Below are positions 1-9,680 of a stretch of DNA of 64,000 nt, piece after piece. Position 1 is the first letter of the stretch. Every line of letters begins with the position of its first letter. The translations under genes were made by a program, and so were the position numbers. The stretch comes from Bacteroidota bacterium (GTDB lineage Bacteria; Bacteroidota; Bacteroidia; Chitinophagales; Saprospiraceae). Location: the NCBI GenBank assembly GCA_003045895.1, contig PZPC01000017.1, positions 1 through 64,000 of the forward strand, read 5' to 3'. Below the pieces are notes generated by a model. The model searched no databases. It was not told the origin of the DNA and saw only the letters and a list, made by a program, of their open reading frames with translations.

Positions 1-553
1 TGCCGGGTGGTGTGGGGGGGACGGCGGCTTCGGCCGCCTACCCATCCCGATTAGCAATTAGCAGCAGTAGGATTACCCGACCCCAGCGGGGTCGCATTAA
101 ATGACCCCATGACCCATAAGACGATGCCTTTTTCGTCCGTTGGCTGGTCACCTCTTTAGCCAAAGATTCGACAGCCCTGTGGGAGGAGCCCAACCCTTAA
201 GACCTGAGCGCCGGTCCCGCGCCAGGGGTGGCAGCAGGCCGCCAACGGCGGAGACGCCGACGCAGGAGGTGGCCGACCAAAGGGAGCTGCGCACGACCCG
301 GCCCGCTGGTACCGGAGCTGGCGGAGGGGCCAACGGGGGCGCCCAAATAACAACCGGCTGGTGGAAAAACAACCGCAACAAATACGGAAAAACAACCGCT
401 TTCGGGGCTCAGCGAGGAAAAAAGCGCACTAAAGCAGCACTTAACGATAATTTAAAGAAAAGAAAACCACAGAGTTGCCGATAAATCGTTACCTTTGCGC
501 CCTGTTTGGAAATCGTACCCTGAGGGGTCAACCCCAAAGATATTACAACCTTT
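1..553. other. 5' flank of typA: GC-rich structured stretch, no convincing gene
   Basis: No protein here looks real. The only long frame (140-484, plus) starts at TTG, is Arg/Gly/Pro-rich and of low complexity, and resembles no family I know. Positions about 160-350 are strikingly GC-rich by eye and then switch abruptly to A-rich sequence (360-475). Short perfect hairpins are visible. GGCGGC-TTCG-GCCGCC at 23-38 has a UUCG tetraloop. CGACCCC-AGC-GGGGTCG lies at 78-94. CCGCC-AAC-GGCGG at 239-251 overlaps CGGCG-GAGA-CGCCG at 246-259, which has a GNRA-type loop. This could be a structured RNA, the end of an upstream transcription unit, or an old repeat. No RNase P, tmRNA or SRP core motif was recognised. 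Confidence 0.4.
490..497 (+). promoter_or_regulatory. Bacteroidetes-type -7 box for typA
   Basis: TACCTTTG matches the TAnnTTTG -7 consensus used by the primary sigma factor of Bacteroidetes. It lies 57 bases before the typA ATG, which predicts a leader of roughly 50 nt. A clear TTTG -33 element at the expected spacing was not found, so the call rests on the -7 box. Confidence 0.5.
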
Positions 554-2359
554 ATGAAAGACATTCGGAATATTGCCATTATCGCCCACGTAGACCACGG
601 CAAAACGACCTTGGTGGATAAGATGTTAATGGCCGGTCAATTGTTTGCCGACCACGAGACACCTGGTGAGTTGATGATGGACAATAACGACCTGGAACGC
701 GAACGCGGCATCACCATTTTGGCCAAAAACGTATCCATTACCTACAAAGGTACCAAGATCAACATCATTGACACCCCTGGTCACGCCGACTTTGGCGGTG
801 AGGTAGAGCGGGTGCTCAACATGGCCGACGGTGTGTTGCTGCTGGTGGATGCCTTTGAAGGCCCCATGCCACAAACGCGTTTCGTGTTGCAGAAAGCCCT
901 GGAGTTGGGCCTGCGCCCGATCGTAGTGGTCAACAAGGTGGACAAGCCCAATTGTACGCCCGAGGAAACACAGGAAGCCGTATTCGACCTGATGTTCAAC
1001 CTGGGTGGCACAGAAGAGCAGTTGAATTTCCCTACCATCTATGGTTCGGCCAAATTTGGTTGGATGAATACGACCTGGGAAACCCAGACCGACAACATCC
1101 TGCCCCTGCTGGACGCCATTGTAGACTACGTACCTGCCCCCCTGATCAAGGAAGGCAATACGCAGATGCTGGTGACCAGTATCGACTATTCCCGCTACAT
1201 CGGCCGGATTTCCATTGGCCGCCTCCTGCGGGGTAGCCTGAAAGCGGGTCAGCAGGTGAGCCTGGTGAAGCGCGACGGAAAAATTGAAAAACACAAGGTA
1301 AAAAACCTCTACATCTACGAAGGCTTTGGCCGCAAGGAAGTGGAAGAGGTTCAAGCTGGTGATATTTGTGCTGTTTTTGGTATTGAAGGTTTTGACATTG
1401 GCGACACCATTGCCGATGCAGAAGCACCAGAAGCGCTGCCAACGATTGCGATCGACGAGCCTACCCTGAGTATGACCATGAGTATCAACGATTCTCCGTT
1501 TTTTGGTCAGGAAGGTAAGTTTGTGACTTCGCGCCACATCAAGGACCGCCTGGAAGCCGAATTGGAGAAGAACCTGGCCCTGCGGGTAGAACCTACCGAA
1601 ACGCCGGACTCCTACAAAGTATTTGGCCGCGGTGTACTCCACTTGTCGGTACTGATAGAAACGATGCGCCGCGAGGGCTACGAAATGCAAATTGGCCAGC
1701 CCCAGGTTATCATCAAGGAAATTGACGGTAAGCGACACGAGCCTATCGAAGAAATGACGGTGGACTTGCCCGAACACAACAGCGGTACGGCGATCAACAT
1801 GATCACCCAGCGCAAAGGTATGATGCTGAGCATGACGCCCAAGGGTGACCGCGTAGTACTGGAGTTTGAAATCCCCAGCCGTGGTCTGATTGGCCTGCGT
1901 TCTTCGATGCTGACGGCTACGGCCGGAGAAGCCATCATGAACAGCCGTTTCAAGGAATTCCAACCCTTCAAGGGCGAAATTCCTGGCCGCATCAACGGCT
2001 CCCTGATCAGCATGGAAACGGGTAAGGCTATCCCCTACTCGATCAACAACCTCCAAGATCGTGGCCGCTTCTTCGTAGAAGCTGGCGTAGAGATCTACGA
2101 AGGTCAGGTGATCGGCGAAAACAACCGCCCCAGTGACCTGGTCATCAACGTAACGAAGACCAAGAAACTGAGCAACATGCGCTCTTCGGGTGCCGACGAG
2201 AAGTCGCGCATCATTCCACCTAAGCAATTTACGCTGGAGGAAGCCCTCGAATTTATCCAGGGTGACGAGTTTGTGGAAGTGACGCCGCAAAGTATTCGCC
2301 TCCGCAAGATCCTGCTGCGCGAAGCCGAGCGTAAGCGCGGTAAGAAAATTGAAATGTAG
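554..2359 (+). CDS. typA: Translational GTPase TypA/BipA
   Basis: This is a ribosome-associated GTPase of the EF-G/LepA superfamily, involved in 50S assembly and in stress and low-temperature growth. The GTPase motifs are all present: G1 AHVDHGKTT at residues 11-19, G2 RGIT at 51-54, G3 DTPGH at 73-77, then NKVD. The EF-G-like domains II, III and V and the TypA-specific C-terminal region follow. The length of 601 aa is normal for the family. The ATG at 554 gives the canonical MKDIRNIAIIAHVDHGKT start. The gene is monocistronic: it has its own -7 box upstream and a strong intrinsic terminator at 2391-2434. Function is confidently assigned by family, and nothing is anomalous. Confidence 0.98.
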   Translation: MKDIRNIAIIAHVDHGKTTLVDKMLMAGQLFADHETPGELMMDNNDLERERGITILAKNVSITYKGTKINIIDTPGHADFGGEVERVLNMADGVLLLVDAFEGPMPQTRFVLQKALELGLRPIVVVNKVDKPNCTPEETQEAVFDLMFNLGGTEEQLNFPTIYGSAKFGWMNTTWETQTDNILPLLDAIVDYVPAPLIKEGNTQMLVTSIDYSRYIGRISIGRLLRGSLKAGQQVSLVKRDGKIEKHKVKNLYIYEGFGRKEVEEVQAGDICAVFGIEGFDIGDTIADAEAPEALPTIAIDEPTLSMTMSINDSPFFGQEGKFVTSRHIKDRLEAELEKNLALRVEPTETPDSYKVFGRGVLHLSVLIETMRREGYEMQIGQPQVIIKEIDGKRHEPIEEMTVDLPEHNSGTAINMITQRKGMMLSMTPKGDRVVLEFEIPSRGLIGLRSSMLTATAGEAIMNSRFKEFQPFKGEIPGRINGSLISMETGKAIPYSINNLQDRGRFFVEAGVEIYEGQVIGENNRPSDLVINVTKTKKLSNMRSSGADEKSRIIPPKQFTLEEALEFIQGDEFVEVTPQSIRLRKILLREAERKRGKKIEM

Positions 2360-2390
2360 GCTAACCCCTCCTTTTTATAAAACACAAGTC

Positions 2391-2434
2391 ATCCCGAATT
2401 TTGGAACCAACCAAAGTTCGGGATTTCTTTTTTT
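2391..2434 (+). terminator. Rho-independent terminator of typA
   Basis: ATCCCGAATTTTGG (2391-2404) pairs with CCAAAGTTCGGGAT (2411-2424), with one mismatch, across a 6-nt loop. A run of eight T's follows (2427-2434), interrupted from the stem by TTC. It starts 32 bases after the typA stop. Confidence 0.9.
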
Positions 2435-2647
2435 GCCACCCGCGCAAGGTTTTCGAATCAAGAAAAACCCAATGCGTTGTTGCGGATTTTATCCAAAATG
2501 GCGCATTTAAGAAAACCCATCCGTAGCCCACTATTTTGTCTTTTTTTTTGGCAATCCCATAAAAAGCGGTATTTTACCTTCAATAATTCTTTTCACAGCA
2601 ACATTTACACCTTCCAATAGCCGAACTAACCTCTAAAACTGGCAGCT
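2435..2647. other. Intergenic spacer between typA and the type B-sorted surface protein
   Basis: AT-rich spacer with no coding frame. It holds a nine-T tract near 2538-2550 and presumably the promoter of the next gene, but I cannot point to a clean TAnnTTTG box. Confidence 0.5.
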
Positions 2648-5600
2648 ATGCGCCTATTGGTACCGCTATTGTGTATTGTTCTGACGAGCTTTTCGCTCCC
2701 TTCCCTGGCCCAAGATTGCGCCGAACCCTTTGTTTTTTTCTACGGTGAAAACGCCGATTATGGCGCCCGCACCCTGTTGGCGCAGGACAGTTTTCTGTTT
2801 GTGGGAGGGTTCCGCGACGAGGCCGCCCTACTGGCCAAACTGACGCTCACCGGCGAGGTGCTGTGGGTGCAAACGATGCAACCTTACCCCAATTTGCCCC
2901 ATGTCATTGTCGATTTAAAAATCGACAGCGAGGGAGCCTTAATTGGAGTGGGCCAGGCCCGGCAAGATGCCACGATTGAATCGTTCGCCTTCAAGCTAAA
3001 CCCCGCCGACGGCGCCATCAGCTGGACCCAGACCTACGCCGATCCGGCAACGGGCTACTACGTCGCGGCCGATATTTACGAACCCGTAGCGGGTGGCAAT
3101 TACGTGTTGTTGGGTTCGGCCCTCAACACCAACAATCCGGGTCTGGGCTGCGACGCCACCTTCTACTCCCTCAACCGCAATACGGGCAACCTGGCTACGG
3201 AGCGGATTCACTACCACCTGGGTTCCTGCGAAAGCATTGAAGCGGCGGTTGTCAGAAACGGCAATTTCTACGTCACGGGGCGTTATAATTTTGCGGGTGG
3301 TGGCCTGGATAAAATGCGGGCCGCGGTGTCTTCTTTCAACAGCACGGGGACGGCGATGTGGTCGCGGCTGTACCTGGTCAACGTACTGCAGAATGCCCGC
3401 ATGTACAGTTCGGACATCAGCCTGGACGGCGCCAACAACCTGGTCGTCCTGGCCCACGGCGACGACAACGGCACCCTCACCGACAACAACGACATCTGGC
3501 TCTTCCGCACCAACCTGTCGGGTGGCGCGCAGTGGGCCCTCAAATACACCTTCCCCGAGGCGGTGAGCAGCCAGGAAGTGCTGGTGGTGGAAAATGGCTA
3601 CGTGCTCGTAGCGAGCGCCAACGCAGGCGCCCGGACGTACCTGACGCGCGTGAACGGCGCCGGCACCGTTATCTGGGCCAAGCGCCTGGACGGACTACTG
3701 ACCAGGGGCACGGGTGACGAACTGACGGGCTTGGGAGCCTTCATCTACCTGGCTGCCCAGCACGTAGACGCGGTTAACAACCACGCTGCCCTGCTGCGGT
3801 TGGATTTGGCCACGGGCAATCTTCCCAGCGCCTGCATTCCCAATGCAGCGGTACAACTCAGTCAGCAGATCGATTCCGCGCCTTACGACGGATTCAACGC
3901 CCTGTCGCCTTACAACACGCAAGTAGCGGGTGCGGGCAGTTTTGCCGTAGCGGCAGCGGAACTTGCGCCCTTGCCTATTAGCTGCGCCCCGGATTGTGGC
4001 GCGGAAATTTGTGAAAACGGCATCGACGACGACAACGATGGCCTCGTGGATTGCGATGACCCTGACCTGGCCGACGACTGCTGCTGCTACGTACCGCCAG
4101 TGCTGAGCTTGCCCAATGACACCACCATCTGTGCTGGAACAGCCCTGCTGCTCAACGCGGGTGAAGGCTACAGCAGTTACCGGTGGTCGGACCTGAGTAC
4201 TGGTGCAACCCTGACAGTCACCACTACGGGCACTTACGCGGTGAGCGTGACCGACCGCTGTGGCACCATTCAAATGGATAGTTTGCAGGTGACCTTGGCG
4301 GAACCCGTGACGACGACGGTGATGGCCGGTTTCTGCCCCGGCGGCAGCGTCGAAGTAGAAGGCCTCTTGTTTTCAGAAGCGGGCACGTACACCACCATCC
4401 TGGTGGGCGCCAACGGCTGCGATTCGACCCACGTGATTACCGTCATCGAGCTGGCAACGGCCACTACCAGTGCCGAGGCAACGATCTGCGCCGGCGAAAC
4501 CATTACCTTATTTGGCGAGGCGGTTAGCCAGTCAGGGGTATACAGCGGCACCTTGACGGGTAGCAACGGCTGCGACTCGGTACATACCATTGTGCTGAGC
4601 GTTCTGGAAACCATGGACACTGCCGAAAACATTGCGATCTGTAGCACCGGCAGCGCCGAAGTTTTTGGCGCCACCGTAACGGAAGCAGGCGTATACAGCA
4701 GGGTCTTTACCGGCGCCAACGGTTGTGACTCCACCCATACCATCACCGTGACCGTGACGCCCAGCATCCTGACCAGTGAAAACATCGTCCTCTGCCCCGG
4801 AGAAACCGTGGTGGTTTTTGGCGAAAGCGTGGGCGAGGCCGGCATTTACAGCACCTTACTGGCAGCAGCCAACGGCTGCGACTCTACCCATACCATCTTC
4901 GTAGACGTACTGGACCCCGTAATGACCACGGAAACCATCCAGATCTGCCCGGGCGGATCAGCCCTCATTTTTGGCAACAACGAAAACCTGCCCGGAGACT
5001 ACAGCCAGACCGTCACGGGGAGCAACGGCTGTGACTCCACCCATACCATCTTGCTCGAGGTTTTGGACAACAGTACGACCAGTGAAACGATCACGATCTG
5101 CGCCAGCGCGAGTATCCTCCTCTTCGGCACGCCCACCAGTACCGCGGGCGACTACAGCATGACCTTCACAGGTAGCAATGGCTGTGACTCGGTGCATACG
5201 GTCACCCTGGTGGTCAACCCTCCGGTAGCCACCAGCGAAGTGCGAACCCTCTGCGCCGGCACGACCACCGAAGTTTTCGGGCAAACCATCGGTGAGCGTG
5301 GTGACTACAGCATGACTTTCACCACAACGGCCGGTTGCGATTCGATCCATACCATCAGCGTGGTGGTACTGGACCCCATTGCGACCAGCGAAACCATTAG
5401 CGGCCTGTGCTCCGGCACCAGTATCGAGGTATTTGGCCAGGCGGTTACCGAAGCGGGGCAGTACCAGCAAACCTTTACTACGGCCCAGGGCTGCGATTCG
5501 ATCCACACCGTGGTGGTGGGTTTCCTGCCACCCAATGCTACCCGTGATACGCTAACCATTTGTCTGGGTGAAAGCGTGGAGGTGTTTGGCACCACCGTTA

Positions 5601-6673
5601 CCGAACCCGGTATTTACCAAAATACCAGCACGGCCGCCAATGGCTGCGATTCGACGCATACCGTGCTTTTGCAAAATGAGACCTTTGTGGGTAGCGCCAA
5701 TATTTTCCCACCCTGCCCCAGTGATCCCGACCGCTGGATCGTCTACATCCGCACCCGCGGCGACGGCGGCCCGTACGTGGTGACCTGGAACGGGGAGCCG
5801 ATCTTTGGCAACACCATCAACGGCGTTCCGATCGGCGACCACATCGCCCAGGTGACCAGTGCCAATGGTTGCGTGTACGAGGTTCCCTTTACCGTTCGGC
5901 CCTACAACCGCCCGTGGACGGCCCTGGCCATGGCGCCGGGCTGCACCGACCCCCAGTCGGGCGCGATCCGCATTGAACTGGCCCCCACTGACGAGACCCT
6001 CAGCTTCAGCCTGGATGGGGAGCATTTCAGCACCGAGCCCCTCTTCGCTGGTCTGAGCGCGGGCACGTATAAGCTGTACGTCAATTACGGTGCACGCTGC
6101 ACGCTGACCGATACGATCACCGTACCGGGCGCCGCCAGCTTGGTGCTGGAACTACCGGAGGACCAGGTGATTCCGTGGGGCACGTCCCTGCCCATTGAGC
6201 CCCAGACCACGGCCGGCCCCGGCGCTACCTTCCGCTGGACACCCGCAGCAACGCTGGACTGTACCACCTGTGAAAAGGTGGTAGCCAAACCCCTGGAAAC
6301 TACCCGTTACCGACTAAGCGTCACCAATGCAGCGGGTTGCCTTGCCGAGGATGAGATGCTGGTGCGGGTGGCACGCAAGTCCCATTATTTTGTACCCAAC
6401 GCCTTTAGTCCGAACGGCGATGGCCACAACGATTACTTCACGCTCTTTGCGGAAGCTACGGTGGCCGAAATCACCTACCTGGCGGTGTACGACCGCTGGG
6501 GGGAACAGGTGTTTGTGCGCACCAATTTCTTGCCCAACGACGAACAAACGGGCTGGAATGGCCAGGTAAAGGCCCAGCCGGCGGCTCCGGGGACGTACGT
6601 TTACTACGCAGAACTGAAGCTAATAGCGGGTGAATTAATCCAGGTGAAAGGTGATGTAACCTTATTGCGTTAA
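2648..6673 (+). CDS. Large secreted repeat protein with gliding-motility-type C-terminal (type B T9SS) domain
   Basis: Protein of 1341 aa with an N-terminal signal peptide (hydrophobic run, cleavage after SLAQ around residue 22). Residues 23-440 are beta-rich and propeller-like. Near 455-480 there is an Asp-rich metal-binding-like segment (CENGIDDDNDGLVDCDD). A PKD/Ig-like module follows, then nine tandem units of about 57-62 aa, each ending in a near-constant NGCDSTHT or NGCDSVHT box. The C-terminus (about 1250-1341) has the VPNAFSPNGDGHND and YDRWGEQVF signatures of the CHU_C/gliding motility-associated domain. That domain targets proteins to T9SS type B export and, in known cases, to surface display. 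No catalytic motif was found, so an adhesin or matrix role is inference. The next gene starts 11 bp downstream and is probably co-transcribed. Confidence 0.88.
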   Translation: MRLLVPLLCIVLTSFSLPSLAQDCAEPFVFFYGENADYGARTLLAQDSFLFVGGFRDEAALLAKLTLTGEVLWVQTMQPYPNLPHVIVDLKIDSEGALIGVGQARQDATIESFAFKLNPADGAISWTQTYADPATGYYVAADIYEPVAGGNYVLLGSALNTNNPGLGCDATFYSLNRNTGNLATERIHYHLGSCESIEAAVVRNGNFYVTGRYNFAGGGLDKMRAAVSSFNSTGTAMWSRLYLVNVLQNARMYSSDISLDGANNLVVLAHGDDNGTLTDNNDIWLFRTNLSGGAQWALKYTFPEAVSSQEVLVVENGYVLVASANAGARTYLTRVNGAGTVIWAKRLDGLLTRGTGDELTGLGAFIYLAAQHVDAVNNHAALLRLDLATGNLPSACIPNAAVQLSQQIDSAPYDGFNALSPYNTQVAGAGSFAVAAAELAPLPISCAPDCGAEICENGIDDDNDGLVDCDDPDLADDCCCYVPPVLSLPNDTTICAGTALLLNAGEGYSSYRWSDLSTGATLTVTTTGTYAVSVTDRCGTIQMDSLQVTLAEPVTTTVMAGFCPGGSVEVEGLLFSEAGTYTTILVGANGCDSTHVITVIELATATTSAEATICAGETITLFGEAVSQSGVYSGTLTGSNGCDSVHTIVLSVLETMDTAENIAICSTGSAEVFGATVTEAGVYSRVFTGANGCDSTHTITVTVTPSILTSENIVLCPGETVVVFGESVGEAGIYSTLLAAANGCDSTHTIFVDVLDPVMTTETIQICPGGSALIFGNNENLPGDYSQTVTGSNGCDSTHTILLEVLDNSTTSETITICASASILLFGTPTSTAGDYSMTFTGSNGCDSVHTVTLVVNPPVATSEVRTLCAGTTTEVFGQTIGERGDYSMTFTTTAGCDSIHTISVVVLDPIATSETISGLCSGTSIEVFGQAVTEAGQYQQTFTTAQGCDSIHTVVVGFLPPNATRDTLTICLGESVEVFGTTVTEPGIYQNTSTAANGCDSTHTVLLQNETFVGSANIFPPCPSDPDRWIVYIRTRGDGGPYVVTWNGEPIFGNTINGVPIGDHIAQVTSANGCVYEVPFTVRPYNRPWTALAMAPGCTDPQSGAIRIELAPTDETLSFSLDGEHFSTEPLFAGLSAGTYKLYVNYGARCTLTDTITVPGAASLVLELPEDQVIPWGTSLPIEPQTTAGPGATFRWTPAATLDCTTCEKVVAKPLETTRYRLSVTNAAGCLAEDEMLVRVARKSHYFVPNAFSPNGDGHNDYFTLFAEATVAEITYLAVYDRWGEQVFVRTNFLPNDEQTGWNGQVKAQPAAPGTYVYYAELKLIAGELIQVKGDVTLLR
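4306..5672 (+). repeat. Nine tandem NGCDS-T/V-HT protein repeats (about 57-62 codons each)
   Basis: Within the preceding gene the motif GCDSTHT/GCDSVHT/GCDSIHT recurs nine times at roughly 170-185 bp intervals. Between boxes a T-E-x-I-x-C-x-G core and a VFG-x-x-V-x-E-x-G-x-Y strand are repeated. The units diverge at codon level, so this is an old domain amplification rather than a recent DNA duplication. Confidence 0.85.
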
Positions 6674-6683
6674 CCGCCTTTTT

Positions 6684-8144
6684 ATGAGACTGCTATTGGT
6701 AATTATTTTGTTGTGGCCAGCCAGCTGGCTGTGGGGCCAACCGTGGGTAGACACCACCTACGTCATTGCTTCGCAATTGGACATTCCCTACGGGACAGCG
6801 GTAGACTTTGGCGGGCAAGCACGCCTGCTGGATCTCGATCTGTCCTACCCACTGGATGATGTGCCTCCGGCTTGCGGGCGCCCGCTGCTGGTGATGGTTC
6901 ACGGAGGTGCATTTATTGCCGGAGACAAAGCCGACGGGACGCCCCGCAGGATTCGGGAAGATTTCGCCAAAAGGGGCTACGTCACGGCATCCGTCAATTA
7001 CCGCCTGGGGCAGTTCCATACGGCGCAGGACGTACACTGCAATGTCAGCAACCTGGGCGTAGAGTGGGATTGTCTGAATATGACGGATAGCAGCGAATGG
7101 TACCGGGCTTTTTTCAGAGGCGTGCAGGATGTCAACGGCGCCATCCGGTACCTGGTCAATCGGGCGAGCGACTACAACATCAATCCAGACAATGTCTTCC
7201 TGGTGGGCGAAAGTGCGGGTGGGTTCATTGCCCTGGGCGCAGGTTTTCTGGATGCGGAAGCCGAAGTGCTGACGGAGCTGACCGACGAAAAACCCGCCGT
7301 TAATCCGCCTAATGCCCGCTACGAGGTCAATTGTGTGCAACGCTACGGGTTGGGTACGTCCATTGCTGACCTCACCCTGGCGCGACCCGCACTGGGCAGC
7401 TACGCGGGCGAAAACAATTTACCTTTAGCGACTCCTTATCGGATACGGGGCGTGGGTAACTTTTACGGCGCCGTGTTTGACAATATTTTCGCTACGATGG
7501 CCAACGATCCTCCGGCCCTCTATCTGTACCACCAGCCCAGTGACCTCATCGTACCTTATCAGGGCGGAAAGTTGTTTGCGGGCTACGCTTACTGCGCGGC
7601 CCAGCCCCCGTTTAATTGCAGTTACCTGATTAACCGCCCCAGTGTGTTGGGGTCGCGGGGTATTAAAGATACCTTGGACAACATGGCCGCCCGCGGCCTG
7701 GTGGTACCCGATTATTTATTTGACGGAACCACCAACAATGCCAACTGCTTGCAGCAACTATTGGATCCTGCGCTGACGGGGCACGCCATTGACAATTACG
7801 CCTTGCGTACCCATAATCTGGCGACCTTCTTTGCGACTAAAATTGGCGCTTGTGCGGTAGGCATTACCGAGGCTGAAGGGTTGGTTAAAAAGGCGCTTAT
7901 CTACCCCAATCCGGTCACGAAAGGCAGGGACATTTGGCTGCTGACCTCCCTGGAGCGCGGCGATCGGATCAGGCTGGTCGGAAGCGACGGGAGGCTACAG
8001 CTGGACCAGGTGATCAGCACCGCTGGCGCTGGCCCCTACCCGCTCGACCTATCCCATGTAACTTTAACGCCCGGCGTCTATTTCCTACAGCTTATCCGGG
8101 CGAGCGGATCGGAAAGTCCGCAACTGTTGGTAGCCCCCAATTGA
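6684..8144 (+). CDS. Secreted alpha/beta hydrolase (esterase/lipase-like) with T9SS type A sorting domain
   Basis: Protein of 486 aa. A signal peptide ends after WLWGQ (about residue 19). The fold is an alpha/beta hydrolase of the carboxylesterase/HSL type. The oxyanion-hole motif HGGAF lies near residue 72, and the nucleophile elbow GESAGG near 175-180 contains the catalytic Ser. A His in the last third is the likely acid-base partner. Residues about 400-486 (IYPNPV to GVYFLQL) form a T9SS type A sorting domain, so the enzyme should be exported and anchored or released at the cell surface. It lies 11 bp after the large repeat protein, which suggests an operon. The substrate cannot be told from sequence; ester hydrolysis is the family inference. 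Confidence 0.85.
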   Translation: MRLLLVIILLWPASWLWGQPWVDTTYVIASQLDIPYGTAVDFGGQARLLDLDLSYPLDDVPPACGRPLLVMVHGGAFIAGDKADGTPRRIREDFAKRGYVTASVNYRLGQFHTAQDVHCNVSNLGVEWDCLNMTDSSEWYRAFFRGVQDVNGAIRYLVNRASDYNINPDNVFLVGESAGGFIALGAGFLDAEAEVLTELTDEKPAVNPPNARYEVNCVQRYGLGTSIADLTLARPALGSYAGENNLPLATPYRIRGVGNFYGAVFDNIFATMANDPPALYLYHQPSDLIVPYQGGKLFAGYAYCAAQPPFNCSYLINRPSVLGSRGIKDTLDNMAARGLVVPDYLFDGTTNNANCLQQLLDPALTGHAIDNYALRTHNLATFFATKIGACAVGITEAEGLVKKALIYPNPVTKGRDIWLLTSLERGDRIRLVGSDGRLQLDQVISTAGAGPYPLDLSHVTLTPGVYFLQLIRASGSESPQLLVAPN

Positions 8145-8150
8145 GCAAAC

Positions 8151-8192
8151 GGCAATACCCGGCAACTGCGTTAGCAACTGCCGGGCATTGCC
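8151..8192. terminator. Long hairpin between convergent genes (bidirectional terminator candidate)
   Basis: GGCAATACCCGGCA (8151-8164) pairs with TGCCGGGCATTGCC (8179-8192), 13 of 14 positions matching, with a 14-nt loop. It sits 7 bp after the plus-strand hydrolase stop and 48 bp before the minus-strand PLP enzyme stop. A pyrimidine-rich tract with TTTTT follows on the plus side. The position fits shared termination. Confidence 0.65.
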
Positions 8193-8239
8193 GCGGGCTC
8201 CCCATCTTTCCTTCCTTTTTAGGCGAAAACGCTGGCGGC

Positions 8240-9598
8240 CTAAACCGCCTGTAAAATATCGTACTGGGTAACAATGTGCCAGGCACCGGCTTGGGACTTG
8301 GTCAGCACGGCGGGTATTTTTTTGTTTAAATACGTGCGCAACTGGCTTAATGGGGTATCCAGTTGTACCACCGGAAAGGGCTCGCCCATAATGTCCGCAA
8401 CCAGTTTGTCACCATTGTGGAGGGGGTTGTCCAACAAGAAGGAGAGCACGGTATTTTCCGTCAATCCACCCACGATTGCTTCGCCTTGCAGGACGGGTAA
8501 TTGGGAGATGTCCCGCTCCTTCATGAGTTGGAAGGCCTGGCGCACGGTGTGATCGGTATTAACCGACAGGAAGGCGTCTGATTTTTGGCCTTTGATGAGG
8601 TCTTTCACCCGCAATTCGGTATCCAGGAACCCGCGCTCCCGCATCCAGTCGTCGTTGTAAATTTTACCCACGTAGCGGCTGCCGTGATCGTGGATAACGA
8701 CAACTACGACATCTTCGGGCTTCAGTTGGTCTTTGAGCTGCAGGAGTCCGGCCATAGCCGAACCCGCTGAGTAGCCCAGCATAATGCCCTCTTCCCGGGC
8801 GATACGGCGGGCCATCACGGCGCCATCCTTATCAGAAACCTTCTCGAAATGATCGATGATAGCGAAATCGACATTCTTGGGCAGGATGTCCTCGCCGATA
8901 CCTTCCGTGATGTAAGGGTAGATCTCTTTCTCATCGAAAATACCCGTTTCGTGGTATTTTTTGAACACCGACCCGTAGGTGTCGACACCCCAGATTTTGA
9001 TGTTGGGATTTTGTTCCTTCAGGTAGCGGCCAGTGCCGGAGATCGTTCCCCCGGTGCCCACACCCACAATCATGTGGGTGACTTTGCCTTCCGTCTGGGC
9101 CCAGATTTCGGGACCGGTAGACTCGTAGTGGGCCAGGCGGTTAGAGAGGTTGTCGTACTGGTTGAACCAGTAGCTGTTGGGGATCTCCTGGCTCAGTCGT
9201 TCGGCTACGGAATAGTAGGAACGCGGATCGTCCGGCGTCACATTGGTCGGGCACACGATCACCTCAGCGCCCAGGGCCTTGAGGAGGTCGATCTTCTCCT
9301 TCGACTGCTTGTCGCTGGTGGTAAAAATACAGCGGTAGCCCCTGACACAGGCGGCAATGGCCAGGCCCATGCCGGTATTGCCCGAAGTACATTCGATGAT
9401 GGTACCACCCGGCTGAATTTTGCCATTGGCTTCGGCGTCGTCCAGCATCTTGACCGCCATGCGGTCCTTGATGGAGTGGCCAGGGTTGAAGGTCTCGACT
9501 TTCATGAGTACGAGCGCGGGAATTTCGGCGGTTACCTTGTTCATTTTCACCAGGGGCGTATTGCCGATGGTTTCCAGGATATTATTCTTGTATTGCAT
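8240..9598 (-). CDS. Cystathionine beta-synthase-type PLP enzyme with tandem CBS domains
   Basis: Protein of 452 aa. Residues 1-320 are a fold-type II PLP enzyme of the cysteine synthase/CBS family. It has NTPLV, the Schiff-base Lys44 in HSIKDR, the TSGNTG substrate loop, and the GTGGTISGTGR phosphate-binding loop. Residues about 335-452 hold two CBS regulatory domains. The heme-binding N-terminus of animal CBS is absent. It likely condenses Ser (or O-acetyl-Ser) with homocysteine or sulfide in the cytoplasm (transsulfuration or cysteine synthesis). The choice between cystathionine beta-synthase and cysteine synthase cannot be made from sequence alone. Single gene with a -7 box upstream at 9681-9688. 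Confidence 0.9.
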   Translation of the reverse strand: MQYKNNILETIGNTPLVKMNKVTAEIPALVLMKVETFNPGHSIKDRMAVKMLDDAEANGKIQPGGTIIECTSGNTGMGLAIAACVRGYRCIFTTSDKQSKEKIDLLKALGAEVIVCPTNVTPDDPRSYYSVAERLSQEIPNSYWFNQYDNLSNRLAHYESTGPEIWAQTEGKVTHMIVGVGTGGTISGTGRYLKEQNPNIKIWGVDTYGSVFKKYHETGIFDEKEIYPYITEGIGEDILPKNVDFAIIDHFEKVSDKDGAVMARRIAREEGIMLGYSAGSAMAGLLQLKDQLKPEDVVVVVIHDHGSRYVGKIYNDDWMRERGFLDTELRVKDLIKGQKSDAFLSVNTDHTVRQAFQLMKERDISQLPVLQGEAIVGGLTENTVLSFLLDNPLHNGDKLVADIMGEPFPVVQLDTPLSQLRTYLNKKIPAVLTKSQAGAWHIVTQYDILQAV

Positions 9599-9680
9599 TT
9601 GGTCTGTTTTAAGGGGAGTTGTCAGCGACAGGAAGGAAAAAGCGCGTAAAAAACCTTCTTTTTCCTATCGTATCCGAAAG

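Noticed and set aside
140-484. 114-codon plus-strand frame before typA
   Set aside because: TTG start, Arg/Gly/Pro-rich low-complexity translation in a GC-rich patch, and ends at the typA promoter. No family resemblance.
626-2290. Long minus-strand open frame (554 codons) opposite typA
   Set aside because: Pure antisense shadow of a highly conserved gene. Its translation has no domain-like features, and typA itself is unquestionable.
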